This document shows positions 23,037 through 33,315 of a stretch of 64,000 bases of DNA, in pieces. How positions within the stretch are numbered: position 1 is the first letter of the stretch; the number at the start of each line of letters is the position of its first letter. The notes under the pieces are model-generated. The model made no database searches. It was not told where the DNA came from and saw only the letters and a list, made by a program, of their open reading frames with translations. The stretch comes from DATARN01 sp963851105. Lineage in GTDB: Bacteria > Actinomycetota > Acidimicrobiia > Acidimicrobiales > Palsa-688. The stretch lies in assembly GCA_963851105.1 (NCBI GenBank), contig CAWKNP010000009.1, forward strand, positions 62,001-126,000, written 5' to 3'. A program made the position numbers and the translations under genes.

Positions 23037-23885
23037 TTGACGGGCGCCGCAGATGCCGCGGGCACGGCCGAGCGCCTCGCTGACTCGCCGACCGCCCCCG
23101 CACACGCCCCCGCCCACGGAGAGGTTCTCCCCCGACTGCCTCGAAGCGACCCTGCCGAGGTTTCCGATCGGGCGGCCGAGCGTTCGGCTCTCGCGGGCCG
23201 GCTGGGCTGGGAGGTCGCCGACGCCGACCTGCTGCTGCGGGCGCTGTCGCACCGGTCTTGGTGCGCCGAGACGTCGGGCGCCCAGTCCAACGAGCGCCTC
23301 GAGTTCCTGGGCGACGCCGTGCTCGGATTGGTGGTCACCGACTACCTGTTCCTGACCTATCCCAACCTGCCCGAGGGCGAGTTGGCCAAGGTGCGGGCGT
23401 CCGTTGTCAACTCTGCGGTCCTCGCCGAGCTGGCCGCCGAGCTCGACGTGGGCGACGCCGTGCTCCTGGGCAAGGGCGAGGGGGCATCCGGTGGCAGGGA
23501 AAAGCCGTCGATCCTCGCCGATGCCATGGAGGCGCTGATCGGCGCGCTGTACCTCGACCGGGGTTGGCAGGCGGCATCGGACCTCGTCATGCGCCTGCTC
23601 GGCGAGCGAATGGTGGAAGCGGCGGCGGGCCCCGGCGGCCAGGACTACAAAACCCGCCTCCAGGAGCTGTGCGCCCGCCAGCTGGACGAGCTCCCGCACT
23701 ACCTGGTCACCGACGAGGGACCGGACCACGCCAAGATGTTCGACGCGGTCGTGATGGTCCGCGGCGCGGTCAAAGGCGGCGGTCAGGGGCGCTCGAAGAA
23801 ACAGGCGGAACAGGCGGCCGCCCGAGTGGCCTGGCAACAGGTCACCGACGAGCTCCAAGCCGCCCGCGCCGACCGGGGTGCCTGA
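23037..23885 (+). CDS. rnc: Ribonuclease III
   Basis: Up to 282 residues. The catalytic RNase III domain has HRSWCAETSGAQSNERLEFL and GDAVLGLVVTDYLF (the signature), and ADAMEALIGALYLDRGW with the metal-binding Asp and Glu. A C-terminal dsRNA-binding domain follows (DYKTRLQELCARQ, then KKQAEQAAARVAW). It matures rRNA and cleaves dsRNA. The TTG at 23037 gives ~50 non-conserved N-terminal residues (Ala/Pro-rich), so the start is uncertain. The stop overlaps mutM by 8 bp. Confidence 0.94.
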   Translation: MTGAADAAGTAERLADSPTAPAHAPAHGEVLPRLPRSDPAEVSDRAAERSALAGRLGWEVADADLLLRALSHRSWCAETSGAQSNERLEFLGDAVLGLVVTDYLFLTYPNLPEGELAKVRASVVNSAVLAELAAELDVGDAVLLGKGEGASGGREKPSILADAMEALIGALYLDRGWQAASDLVMRLLGERMVEAAAGPGGQDYKTRLQELCARQLDELPHYLVTDEGPDHAKMFDAVVMVRGAVKGGGQGRSKKQAEQAAARVAWQQVTDELQAARADRGA

Positions 23886-24699
23886 GCTACCGGAAGTCGA
23901 GACAATCCGGCGCGACCTGGATCACGCGCTGGTGGGGCTGGAAATCCGCTCGGCGGTGGCGACCGGCGAACGATCGGTTCGGCGCCACCACGAGCCGGCG
24001 GAGTTCGTAACGGCGGTGCTCGGGCGGATCGTCACCGCCGTCGGCAGGCGGGGAAAATATCTTCTGGTGTCCCTCAGCGACGGCGCGGTGCTTGTGCTTC
24101 ATCTCGGCATGAGCGGGCAGGTCCTGCTGGTCGAGCCGGGCCACGCCGCCATCGCCCATACCCACGTGGTGCTTGGTTTCGGGCCCGGTCTGGAGTTGCG
24201 TTTCGTCGACCCGAGGACCTTCGGCGAGATCTTTGTGACTCCTGCGCCGCCCGCGGAGCTGGCGCACCTGGGCCTCGACGCGCTCGACGACGTGCGCAGC
24301 GCGGCCCAGCTGGCAACGATGCTGCGGTCCCGGGGGACCAAGCTGAAGCCGCTGCTCATGGACCAGGGTTTCGTGGCGGGCATCGGGAATCTGTACGCCG
24401 ACGAGATCCTGTTCGCGGCACGACTGCGTTTCGACCGGGGGGCCGACGGCTTGTCGGCCGCGGAGGTCCGCCGTCTGTACGGTGCCATGCGCTCGATCCT
24501 CGACGCCGCCATCGGCCGTCGGGGCTCCTCGCTGGCCGACGAGCAGTACCGCGACGTCTTCGGCGCCGTCGGCGACTACCAGAGCCGCCATCAGGTCTAC
24601 GGCCGGGAGGGCGAGGCGTGCCCGCGGTGTGGGAAAACCATCGTCCGGGTGAAGTCGGCGGGTCGATCGACGTTCCTCTGCCCCCGCTGCCAGGCGTGA
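23878..24699 (+). CDS. mutM: Formamidopyrimidine-DNA glycosylase
   Basis: A 273-residue base-excision repair enzyme that removes 8-oxoguanine and FapyG and cleaves the strand. It starts with GTG and reads PELPEVETIRRDL; the N-terminal Pro is the catalytic nucleophile and the Glu its partner. The middle has LMDQGFVAGIGNLYADEILF (helix-two-turn-helix), and the C-terminal zinc finger is CPRCGKTIVRVKSAGRSTFL, CPRCQ. Length is normal. It lies between rnc and smc, as in many Actinobacteria. Confidence 0.96.
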   Translation: MPELPEVETIRRDLDHALVGLEIRSAVATGERSVRRHHEPAEFVTAVLGRIVTAVGRRGKYLLVSLSDGAVLVLHLGMSGQVLLVEPGHAAIAHTHVVLGFGPGLELRFVDPRTFGEIFVTPAPPAELAHLGLDALDDVRSAAQLATMLRSRGTKLKPLLMDQGFVAGIGNLYADEILFAARLRFDRGADGLSAAEVRRLYGAMRSILDAAIGRRGSSLADEQYRDVFGAVGDYQSRHQVYGREGEACPRCGKTIVRVKSAGRSTFLCPRCQA

Positions 24700-24731
24700 G
24701 CGGGGTGCGCGGACGCGCCCGTCCCTGACGC

Positions 24732-24737
24732 TAGGTT
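24732..24737 (+). promoter_or_regulatory. Candidate -10 box TAGGTT for smc
   Basis: TAGGTT ends 10 nt before GTG 24748, consistent with near-leaderless transcription and with GTG 24748, not TTG 24736 inside the box, as the smc start. Confidence 0.5.
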
Positions 24738-24747
24738 GACCTCCCTA

Positions 24748-27700
24748 GTGTTCTTGAAGTCGCTCACCCTCAAAGGGTTCAAGTCCTTTGCGGACTCGAC
24801 CACCTTGGACTTCGAACCGGGTGTGACCGTCGTCGTCGGCCCCAACGGGAGTGGCAAGTCCAACATCGTTGACGCGGTGGCGTGGGTACTCGGCGCCCAG
24901 GGGCCAAGGACCGTGCGCTCGACGAAGATGGAAGACGTCATCTTCGCGGGCACCTCGAAGCGCCCCGCGCTCGGGCGCGCCGAGGTGTCGCTCACCATCG
25001 ACAACCAGGCCGGACTCCTCCCGATCGGGTTCTCCGAGGTGACGCTGACGAGGACGCTGTTCCGCTCGGGCGACAGCGAGTACGCCATCAACGGCGTCGC
25101 CTGCCGGCTCCTCGACGTCCAGGAACTCCTGTCGGACACCGGAGTCGGGCGCCAGCAGCACGTGATCGTTTCCCAGGGCCAACTCGACGCGGTGCTCAAC
25201 TCCCGCCCCGAGGATCGCCGGCTCATCATCGAAGAGGCCGCCGGGATCCTCAAGTACCGCAAACGAAAGGAGCGCGCCGAGCGCCGGCTCGAGTCGACCG
25301 AAGGCAGCCTGCTGCGGCTGCAGGACCTGCTGCGCGAGGTGCGCCGCCAGCTACGCCCACTCGAACGCCAGGCCGACGCCGCCCGCCGCCACGACGACCT
25401 CGCCGCCGAGCTGCTCGCCATCCGCCGCCATGTCGCGGGGCGCGAGCTGGTCGTGGTGGAAACCCGCCTGGCGGCCGCGGCGGGCGCCCGCAACGACTTC
25501 GGCCGCGCCGAGGAGGAGTGCCGCCACGACCTGCGACGGCTGGACGAGGCGATCGTCATGGCCGAAAGCGAGCTCACCGCGCTGCACCGGCGCGCCGACG
25601 GCCTCGACCTGGCCGACGCCGTTTCGCGCGCCGAGCGCCTGGCGGCGACGGCGCGCGGTCTCGCGGCGCTGATCGGCGAGCGCCAGCGCTCCGCCGAGCG
25701 CGACCGTATGGCGTCGCTCGACCGCGACGTTGTCGCCAGCCTGGAATCGGAAGCGGCCGCCGTCACCGAGGAACTGGCGGCCACCGATGCCGACGCCGAA
25801 GCCCTGGCGATACCGCTGGAGGATCTGGTGCAGGCCGAAGCCGAGGTCGCGGAGGAAACCGGCCTGATCGACCGGGACGCCGTGGTCACCAACGACGCCG
25901 CCGAGGGATCGGCGGCGGGGGAGGTGCGGGCGGAGATGGTCGGCCTCCGCGGTGGCCTCGAGAGCACCAACGGTGAGTTGCGCCGCCTCGACGGCCGGCT
26001 GGCGGCGTTGGTTGCGCAGCTGGCCCGTCTGGACGAGGAACTGGCCCGCCTCGACCAGGAGGCGCGGAACAACGAGGCCGAGGACACGGTGCTGGCCGCG
26101 GCCGTCGCCACCGCCACCGAGGTTCGCCAGCGGGCGGCGGACGAGCTGGCGGCCGCCGAGGCGGCCCGGCAGCAGTCCGAGGGTGAGCACCACCGCTGGA
26201 CGGCGCGGGCCGAGGCCCTGGCCCTCGGCCTCGACAAGGCAAGGGCCCGCGCCGGCGTCGAGCGCCTGGCCGACATCGACGGTGTGGTCGGGACCCTGCT
26301 CGAGTTGATCGACGTGGACGATGGCTGGGAGCCCGCCTTCGAGGCGGCGGCGGGGGAGGTGGTGGCGGCGATCCTGGTCGACGGGGTCGACACCGCCCGG
26401 CGCAGCCTGAGCCGCCTGCGCGAACACCGAGCCTCCGGTGCCGTCGTGCCCCTCGGCGTCGGCAGTGCCCGCGCCGCGATGGGCGCCGCAAGCGTGTCGC
26501 CGGCGGAGGCCGCCGTGGGCGCCGGGATGGCGGTCGAGGCCCTACGGGCACACGTGCGGTCCCGCGTCGGCGCCGTGGAGGTCCTGCTCGACGAACTGCT
26601 GGCCAAAGCGGTGGTGGCGCCGGGCGGCTGGGACCAGGCGGTCGATGTCTCGCTGGCGGCGCCGGATCTGGTGGTCGTCACTCTCGACGGGGACCGCTTC
26701 ACGCCCCGGGGCTGGAGCACCGGGGCCGGCACGAGCGGCGCCACCGGCGCCGCGCTGGCCGAAGCCGGCACCCGGGCCGCGGCCGCGGCCGAGACGGCGG
26801 CGGCCGACGCGGTGGCCGCGGGCGCCGCCCGGGAGGCCCTGACGCAGGCGATGGCCGCCGAAGCGGAGTCGCAACGCCGCCGTGATGCCCACGCGGTACG
26901 CCGCGACAGCCGCGGCTATGCGCGGCAGCGCGCCCGGGCCGAACAGCACGGCGCCGCCACCGAGCAGGAACGATTGCTCGCCCAGCGCGGCGACCTGATG
27001 GCCCGGCGCGACCGCGAGGCGCGGCGGGTGGCGCAACTGGAGGAGTTGCTGCCCCGGCTCGAGGAGCTGGCGGCAGCCAACGCCGAACGGGCCCTGGTGG
27101 AGCGAACGCAGCGTTTCCGCCTGGCCGAGCGGTCGGCCGCCCTGGCCGCGGTGCGCCGGGACATCGAGGTGCGCGCCGCGGGCCTCGAGCAACGGCGGGC
27201 GCTCCTTTCCCGGCGCCTCGACGAGATCGAGGGTCGACTGCGCCACAGCGCCGAACAGCGCCAGCACGTCGCCGCCCGCCGGGAACAACAGGCTCAGGTG
27301 GCGGTGGCCGCCGCCCGGCTGGGCGCATTGATCGCGATGCGGGTGGGCCAACTGGACGAGGTCGTGGCCTACCTGCGAGCCGCCCGGGTCGAGGAGTCCC
27401 AGGCGGTAAAGGCGGCCACGACGGGCCTCGAGGACCTGCGGCGCGAACGCGCCACCGCCGAACGGCGTCTCTCGGAACTGCGTGAACGCCTGAACCGGGT
27501 GCAGCTGGACGGCGCCGAGGCTCAGATCCGGCTGGAAGCGCTCGTCGAGTCGGTACGCCGGGACCTGGACTGCGAGGTCGAAGCGACCCGCGACGCCCCA
27601 TGCCCGCCCCTGCCACCGGCGGCCACCGCGGCCGGGAGGCTCCGGGACCTCGAGCGGGAGATCCGTCTCATGGGACCGATTAACCCGCTGGCATTGGAGG

Positions 27701-28272
27701 AGTTCGCGGCCCTGCAGGAGCGCCAGGCGTTCCTCGAGGGCCAGCTCGACGACGTGCGGTCGGCCCGGCGGGAGCTGGGCAAGGTCATACGGGCGGTGGA
27801 CGCCGAGATCGTGGACGTGTTCCGGGCCGCCTATGTCGATGTCGCCGAGCATTTCGAGCGGTTGTTCGCCACGCTGTTTCCCGGCGGCCAGGGGCGACTG
27901 CGCCTGACCGACCCCGACCACCTCCTCGAAACCGGCATCGATGTCGAGGCCCGGCCGTCGGGAAAGAACATCCGCCGCCTGTCACTGCTGTCCGGCGGCG
28001 AGCGCAGCCTGACCGCCCTCGCCCTGCTGTTCGCGGTGTTCCGCAGCCGGCCCTCGCCGTTCTATCTCATGGACGAGGTCGAGGCGGCTCTGGACGACGT
28101 CAACTTGCTGCGGTTCCTCGAGCTGTTGCGCGAGTTCCGCGGTGAGGCGCAGTTGCTGATCGTGAGCCACCAGAAGCGCACCATGGAGGCCGCCGACTGG
28201 CTCTACGGCGTGACCATGCAGCCGGGCGGCTCGTCGATGGTCGTCAGCGAGCGGATCAGCGCCCGGGCCTGA
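24748..28272 (+). CDS. smc: Chromosome segregation ATPase Smc
   Basis: A 1174-residue condensin ATPase. The N-terminus FLKSLTLKGFKSFADSTTL begins at GTG 24748; Walker A is VVGPNGSGKSNIVDAVAWVL near residue 30. Long coiled coils flank a hinge at about residues 510-650 (DGVVGTLLELIDVDDGWEPA). The C-terminal head has LSGGERSLTALALLFA near 1080 and Walker B FYLMDEVEAALDDVN. It should work with ScpA and ScpB in compacting chromosomes; neither is in this window. A frame from TTG 24736 adds four residues but overlaps the -10 box. The gene is followed 54 bp later by ftsY. Confidence 0.97.
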   Translation: MFLKSLTLKGFKSFADSTTLDFEPGVTVVVGPNGSGKSNIVDAVAWVLGAQGPRTVRSTKMEDVIFAGTSKRPALGRAEVSLTIDNQAGLLPIGFSEVTLTRTLFRSGDSEYAINGVACRLLDVQELLSDTGVGRQQHVIVSQGQLDAVLNSRPEDRRLIIEEAAGILKYRKRKERAERRLESTEGSLLRLQDLLREVRRQLRPLERQADAARRHDDLAAELLAIRRHVAGRELVVVETRLAAAAGARNDFGRAEEECRHDLRRLDEAIVMAESELTALHRRADGLDLADAVSRAERLAATARGLAALIGERQRSAERDRMASLDRDVVASLESEAAAVTEELAATDADAEALAIPLEDLVQAEAEVAEETGLIDRDAVVTNDAAEGSAAGEVRAEMVGLRGGLESTNGELRRLDGRLAALVAQLARLDEELARLDQEARNNEAEDTVLAAAVATATEVRQRAADELAAAEAARQQSEGEHHRWTARAEALALGLDKARARAGVERLADIDGVVGTLLELIDVDDGWEPAFEAAAGEVVAAILVDGVDTARRSLSRLREHRASGAVVPLGVGSARAAMGAASVSPAEAAVGAGMAVEALRAHVRSRVGAVEVLLDELLAKAVVAPGGWDQAVDVSLAAPDLVVVTLDGDRFTPRGWSTGAGTSGATGAALAEAGTRAAAAAETAAADAVAAGAAREALTQAMAAEAESQRRRDAHAVRRDSRGYARQRARAEQHGAATEQERLLAQRGDLMARRDREARRVAQLEELLPRLEELAAANAERALVERTQRFRLAERSAALAAVRRDIEVRAAGLEQRRALLSRRLDEIEGRLRHSAEQRQHVAARREQQAQVAVAAARLGALIAMRVGQLDEVVAYLRAARVEESQAVKAATTGLEDLRRERATAERRLSELRERLNRVQLDGAEAQIRLEALVESVRRDLDCEVEATRDAPCPPLPPAATAAGRLRDLEREIRLMGPINPLALEEFAALQERQAFLEGQLDDVRSARRELGKVIRAVDAEIVDVFRAAYVDVAEHFERLFATLFPGGQGRLRLTDPDHLLETGIDVEARPSGKNIRRLSLLSGGERSLTALALLFAVFRSRPSPFYLMDEVEAALDDVNLLRFLELLREFRGEAQLLIVSHQKRTMEAADWLYGVTMQPGGSSMVVSERISARA

Positions 28273-28310
28273 GGTTTCGGGCGCCAGAAGCCCCGGTAGC
28301 GGGCCCCCAG

Positions 28311-28316
28311 TAGGCT
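28311..28316 (+). promoter_or_regulatory. Candidate -10 box TAGGCT for ftsY
   Basis: TAGGCT ends 10 nt before ATG 28327, and there is no Shine-Dalgarno in between. It fits the leaderless pattern seen before smc and ffh. Confidence 0.5.
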
Positions 28317-28326
28317 CGATCCGGCC

Positions 28327-29487
28327 ATGACGCTCGTCCTGCTGATCGCCCTTCTCGTCGTCGTGGTGGCCGCAGCCACCACCGTCACCCTCACCCGCCG
28401 CCGGTCCCGGGGCCCGGAGCTCGAGCCGCCCCCGGCCCCGCCCGCCGTCGCCAAGGCGCCGACCCCGGCCCCCGAGAGGGAGCTCACGCCCGAGCAGGTC
28501 GCTGAGATCGAGGGGGCACTGGCCGAGGCGCAAGCCGCTCCCGTGGCGGTTCCCGAAGCTCCCGCGGCGCCGGCCGAGGCCCCGCCGAAGGTCAAACCGA
28601 GTTTTCGGGACCGGCTCGGGAAAGCCCGCACCCTCTTTTCCGGTTACCTCGGCACCGTCCGATCGCGCGGGAAGATCACCGACGACACGTGGGACGAGCT
28701 GGAAGAGGCGCTGATCCTGGCGGACGTGGGGGTCGATTCGACCGCCGCCATCCTCGCCGATCTGCGGGCGCAGGTGAAGAAGGAGAGCATCACCGATCCC
28801 GTCGTCTTGCTGGAGGCGCTGAAGGGCGACATGGTCGCCCGCCTGGCCGGTGACCGGTCGCTGGCCTTCGAGGCCGGCACCCTCAACATCTGGCTCTTCG
28901 TCGGCGTCAACGGCGTGGGGAAGACCACCACCATCGGCAAGCTGGGCATGCTGTCGACCCAGGCCGGGCGCACGGTCATCATGGCCGCGGGCGACACCTT
29001 CCGGGCGGCCGCCGCCGAGCAACTGCAGCTGTGGGCCAAGCGGGTCGGCGCCGACCTGGTGCGAGGCGCCGAGGGCGGCGACCCCGGGGCAGTGGTGTTC
29101 GACGCCAAGCAGCGAGGTGCGGCCCGGGGCACCGACCTGGTCCTGGCCGACACCGCCGGTCGGCTCCACACCAAGATCAACCTCATGGAGGAGCTGAAGA
29201 AGGTGCGCCGGGTGGCCGAGCGCGAGCCCGGCACCCTGCGCGAGGTACTGCTGGTCATCGACGCCACCACGGGCCAGAACGGCCTGGTCCAGGCCAAGGA
29301 GTTCGCCAGCGCGGTCGGCGTCACGGGCGTCGTGCTGACCAAGCTCGACGGCACCGCCAAAGGCGGGATCGCGCTGGCCATCCAGACCGAGCTCGGGATC
29401 CCCATCAAGCTCGTCGGCTTGGGTGAAGCGCCCGAGGACCTGATCGAATTCAACGCCCAGGAGTTCGTCGACGCCATCTTTGGCTGA
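28327..29487 (+). CDS. ftsY: Signal recognition particle receptor FtsY
   Basis: A 386-residue SRP receptor GTPase that docks ribosome-nascent chain complexes at the membrane. An N-terminal hydrophobic helix (residues 2-20, TLVLLIALLVVVVAAATTV) is followed by a Pro/Ala/Glu-rich linker. The NG domain then has GVNGVGKTTTIGKLG (G1, ~residue 194), DTFRAAAAEQL, VLADTAGRLHTKINLMEEL and TKLDGTAKGG. This organisation, with a membrane-anchoring helix, is typical of actinobacterial FtsY. ffh follows after 60 bp. Confidence 0.96.
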   Translation: MTLVLLIALLVVVVAAATTVTLTRRRSRGPELEPPPAPPAVAKAPTPAPERELTPEQVAEIEGALAEAQAAPVAVPEAPAAPAEAPPKVKPSFRDRLGKARTLFSGYLGTVRSRGKITDDTWDELEEALILADVGVDSTAAILADLRAQVKKESITDPVVLLEALKGDMVARLAGDRSLAFEAGTLNIWLFVGVNGVGKTTTIGKLGMLSTQAGRTVIMAAGDTFRAAAAEQLQLWAKRVGADLVRGAEGGDPGAVVFDAKQRGAARGTDLVLADTAGRLHTKINLMEELKKVRRVAEREPGTLREVLLVIDATTGQNGLVQAKEFASAVGVTGVVLTKLDGTAKGGIALAIQTELGIPIKLVGLGEAPEDLIEFNAQEFVDAIFG

Positions 29488-29530
29488 GGCTGCCGGCGGC
29501 GGCTCGTCGAGCGACGTGCTCCGCGTCCTG

Positions 29531-29536
29531 TAGCCT
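29531..29536 (+). promoter_or_regulatory. Candidate -10 box TAGCCT for ffh
   Basis: TAGCCT ends 11 nt before ATG 29548, without a Shine-Dalgarno between. A near-leaderless start for ffh and the ribosomal-protein genes behind it is likely. Confidence 0.5.
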
Positions 29537-29547
29537 CGCCAGCCGCA

Positions 29548-30876
<1,329 letters not shown>

Positions 30877-30878
30877 TC

Positions 30879-31142
30879 ATGGCCGTAAAGCTGCGCCTGA
30901 TGCGCATGGGCAAGAAGAAGCAACCCACCTACCGGATCGTGGCCGCCGACAGCCGCTCCCCCCGCGACGGCCGGTTCATCGAGATTCTCGGTACCTACCA
31001 GCCGCGAAACGAGCCCTCCATCGTCCAGATCGACATGGAGAAGGCCAACAGCTGGATCGCCAAGGGGGCCCAGCCGACGGAGACCGTTGCCAAGCTGCTC
31101 AAGCAGTCGGCGGCGGCCGCCTCGAACACCGCCGGCGAGTGA
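30879..31142 (+). CDS. rpsP: 30S ribosomal protein S16
   Basis: An 87-residue protein beginning MAVKLRLMRMGKKKQPTYRI and continuing VVAADSRSPRDGRFIEILGT, the full S16 signature. GAACGAACCS-like end parts are normal and the tail is Ala-rich. It opens the usual rpsP-khpA-rimM-trmD-rplS cluster. Its TGA overlaps the khpA start (GTGA). Confidence 0.97.
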   Translation: MAVKLRLMRMGKKKQPTYRIVAADSRSPRDGRFIEILGTYQPRNEPSIVQIDMEKANSWIAKGAQPTETVAKLLKQSAAAASNTAGE

Positions 31143-31429
31143 CCACCGACGCGGTGGACACCTCCGACGCGGACGGCAACGTCAAGGGCGACATGGCCCG
31201 TGACGTGCTCGAGTTCGTGGCGAAAAGCATCGTGAATGACCCCGACAACGTGGCCATCGCCGTCGACGAGGGGCGCCGTGGCGATCTCCGCCTGTCGCTC
31301 AGCGTCTCCCAGGACGACATGGGCAAGGTGATCGGCCGTCGCGGCCGTGTCGCCCAGGCGATCCGGACCGTCGTACGGGCCGCGGGAGCGCGCGAAGGGC
31401 TTGAAGTCGGCGTCGACATCGTCGACTAA
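31139..31429 (+). CDS. khpA: KH-domain RNA-binding protein KhpA
   Basis: A 96-residue protein. An N-terminal tail (MTTDAVDTSDADGN) precedes the single KH domain with DVLEFVAKSIVNDPDNVAIA, and the GxxG loop is VIGRRGRVAQAIRTVVRAAG. In other bacteria KhpA pairs with KhpB/EloR and affects small RNAs and cell elongation. GTG 31139 overlaps the rpsP stop. The gene is at the standard site between rpsP and rimM. Confidence 0.93.
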   Translation: MTTDAVDTSDADGNVKGDMARDVLEFVAKSIVNDPDNVAIAVDEGRRGDLRLSLSVSQDDMGKVIGRRGRVAQAIRTVVRAAGAREGLEVGVDIVD

Positions 31430-31450
31430 TCGACAACCATCGCGACCAAA

Positions 31451-31933
31451 ATGAGCGGCCCGGACCTGCTGGAGGTTGGCCGCGTCCTGAAAGCCCATGG
31501 GCTGCGGGGCGAAGTGGTGGTGGCATTCGTCACCAATCGCCCCGAGCGGGCCGCACCCGGTTCGGTGCTCTCGGGCCCATCGGGCACGTTCGTGGTACAG
31601 ACGTCGCGTCCGTTCGAGGCGACCGGCGACGGGCGCTGGATCGTGCTGTTCGAGGGTGTGTCGGATCGTGCCGGCGCCGAGGCCCTGCGGGGTGTGCTGC
31701 TTCGGGCGGCGCCACTCGACGATCCCTCGGCATTGTGGACCCATGAGTTGATCGGGGCGTCGGTCGTCGATCTGGCGGGGGCGGTGCTCGGGGTGGTCGA
31801 GGCGGTGGAGTCCAACCCCGCCAGCGACCTGCTGGTATTGGACGGAGGCGGGCTCATCCCGTTGCGGTTCGTGACCGCCCACTCGCCGGGACGGGTGACC
31901 GTCGACATCCCCGACGGACTGCTCGACCTGTGA
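31451..31933 (+). CDS. rimM: 16S rRNA processing protein RimM
   Basis: A 160-residue 30S assembly factor. The N-terminal beta-barrel (LLEVGRVLKAHGLRGEVVVA) binds S19/16S, and the C-terminal PRC-barrel has DPSALWTHELIGASVVDLAG and GLIPLRFVTAHSPGRVTVDI. It helps mature the 30S head. ATG 31451 is 21 bp after khpA. Length is close to normal (~170). Confidence 0.93.
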   Translation: MSGPDLLEVGRVLKAHGLRGEVVVAFVTNRPERAAPGSVLSGPSGTFVVQTSRPFEATGDGRWIVLFEGVSDRAGAEALRGVLLRAAPLDDPSALWTHELIGASVVDLAGAVLGVVEAVESNPASDLLVLDGGGLIPLRFVTAHSPGRVTVDIPDGLLDL

Positions 31934-31946
31934 GCGTGGGGCGGTC

Positions 31947-32711
31947 ATGAGGGTCGATGTCTTCACCATCTTCCCCGCGTTGATCGACGGTTGGCTGGAT
32001 GCCAGCCTCATCGGCAAGGCTCGCCGGGCCGGCCTGCTCGACGTGCGGGTCCACGATCTCCGGTCGCTGGCGACCGACCCCCATCGCTCGGTCGACGACA
32101 GCACCTTTGGCGGCGGCGCCGGGATGGTATTGGCTCCCGAGCCTGTGTTTCGGGCCGTGGAGGCGGTCTCGCCCGTGCGGCCCCTATTCCTGCTGAGCCC
32201 CGCCGGCCGGCGCTTCGATCAAGCGACGGCGGCGTCGCTGGCGGCCTCGGACGGGTTCTCGTTGCTGTGCGGGCGCTACGAAGGCGTCGATCAGCGCATC
32301 GCCGACCATCTGGTGGACGGCGAGCTCAGCGTCGGTGACTTCGTGCTCGCGGGCGGGGAAGTCGCCGCCCTTGTTGTCGTCGAAGCAGTGGCCCGCCTGG
32401 TCCCCGGCGTCATGGGAAATGCCGACTCCGCAACCGAGGAGACCTTCGGCGACGGCCTACTCGAGTACCCCCATTACACCCGGCCCGCCGACTTCCGGGG
32501 ATGGGTCGTCCCGGAGATCCTGCGCTCGGGCGACCACGGCCGCGTCGCCCGCTGGCGCCGAGCCCAGGCACTGGCCCGCACCCGGGACCGGCGCCCCGAT
32601 CTCCTGGCTCTGCGGGGCGGGCTCAGTCCTGCCGATCTGGCGCTGCTGAGCGAATTCGGGCTCGGGGGCGAAGCTGGGGTGGTCGAACAGGCCTCTGATC
32701 CTCTATCGTGA
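31947..32711 (+). CDS. trmD: tRNA (guanine37-N1)-methyltransferase
   Basis: A 254-residue SPOUT methyltransferase that makes m1G37 and so prevents frameshifting. MRVDVFTIFPALIDGWLDAS starts it; DDSTFGGGAGMVLAPEP, LLCGRYEGVDQRIADHLVD and SVGDFVLAGGEVAALVVVEA form the trefoil-knot SAM site. ATG 31947, 13 bp after rimM. C-terminal helices end in ALARTRDRRPDLLALRGG. Confidence 0.96.
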   Translation: MRVDVFTIFPALIDGWLDASLIGKARRAGLLDVRVHDLRSLATDPHRSVDDSTFGGGAGMVLAPEPVFRAVEAVSPVRPLFLLSPAGRRFDQATAASLAASDGFSLLCGRYEGVDQRIADHLVDGELSVGDFVLAGGEVAALVVVEAVARLVPGVMGNADSATEETFGDGLLEYPHYTRPADFRGWVVPEILRSGDHGRVARWRRAQALARTRDRRPDLLALRGGLSPADLALLSEFGLGGEAGVVEQASDPLS

Positions 32712-32748
32712 GACACCCCCGCTTGTTCTCGCTGCGAGGAGCCGCGCC

Positions 32749-33099
32749 ATGAACCCCACAGATCTCGTCGACCGCGCCAGTCTGCGCGACGATGTGCCCC
32801 AATTCGCCCCCGGCGACAGCCTGAAGGTGCACGTCCGCGTCGTCGAAGGCACCCGGGAGAGGGTTCAGGTCTTCCAGGGCGCCGTGATCCGCCGCTCGGG
32901 CTCCGGTGTGCGGGAGACCTTCACCGTCCGCAAGCTGAGCTTCGGCGTCGGCGTCGAGCGCACCTTCCCCGTCCACTCCCCGGTCATCGACCACATCGAG
33001 GTTGTGACCAGGGGCGACGTGCGCCGGGCCAAGCTCTACTACCTGCGTGATCGCACGGGTAAGGCGGCCAAGATCAAGGAAAAGCGCTCCGTCCGCTAG
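32749..33099 (+). CDS. rplS: 50S ribosomal protein L19
   Basis: A 116-residue protein. SLRDDVPQFAPGDSLKVHVR, VVEGTRERVQVFQGAVIRRS and GVGVERTFPVHSPVIDHIEV are the L19 signature; AKLYYLRDRTGKAAKIKEK closes it. GAGGAG lies ahead of ATG 32749. It ends the ribosomal cluster; the usual next genes lepB and rnhB are absent. Confidence 0.97.
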   Translation: MNPTDLVDRASLRDDVPQFAPGDSLKVHVRVVEGTRERVQVFQGAVIRRSGSGVRETFTVRKLSFGVGVERTFPVHSPVIDHIEVVTRGDVRRAKLYYLRDRTGKAAKIKEKRSVR

Positions 33100-33221
33100 C
33101 CGGCATTCTCCCGGCCTGGCTCGCCCACCTCGAGTGGCTTCGTCACAGAACTACTTCCCGGGGGCGACCAGTGCTTCTCGGGCGCGGCGCGTCCAGACAT
33201 GGATGAACGGCCGAGACGCCG

Positions 33222-33227
33222 TAGCAT
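33222..33227 (+). promoter_or_regulatory. Candidate -10 box TAGCAT
   Basis: TAGCAT ends 6 nt before ATG 33234, which starts a 16-codon frame ahead of the DUF2469 gene. The spacing is that expected for a leaderless start. Confidence 0.45.
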
Positions 33228-33233
33228 GGGGCC

Positions 33234-33284
33234 ATGACGACCGGCGTGCGGTGCCGCCGCCTGAAGGTGAGGGCGGCCAAGTGA
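33234..33284 (+). CDS. Possible 16-codon leader ORF before DUF2469 gene
   Basis: The frame from ATG 33234 to TGA 33282-33284 encodes a basic 16-residue peptide (MTTGVRCRRLKVRAAK). A -10-like box sits in leaderless position. The DUF2469 ATG follows 31 nt after its stop. It could be a leader peptide or just the 5' untranslated region; there is no conservation evidence. The rest of the 216-bp rplS-DUF2469 gap shows nothing else. Confidence 0.25.
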   Translation: MTTGVRCRRLKVRAAK

Positions 33285-33315
33285 TCGGGATGGCGGGGCT
33301 AGGGGCGGTGTCCCG

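Noticed and set aside
24736..24747. TTG 24736 as smc start
   Set aside because: It lies inside the candidate -10 box; GTG 24748 gives the usual FLKSLTLKGFKSF start.
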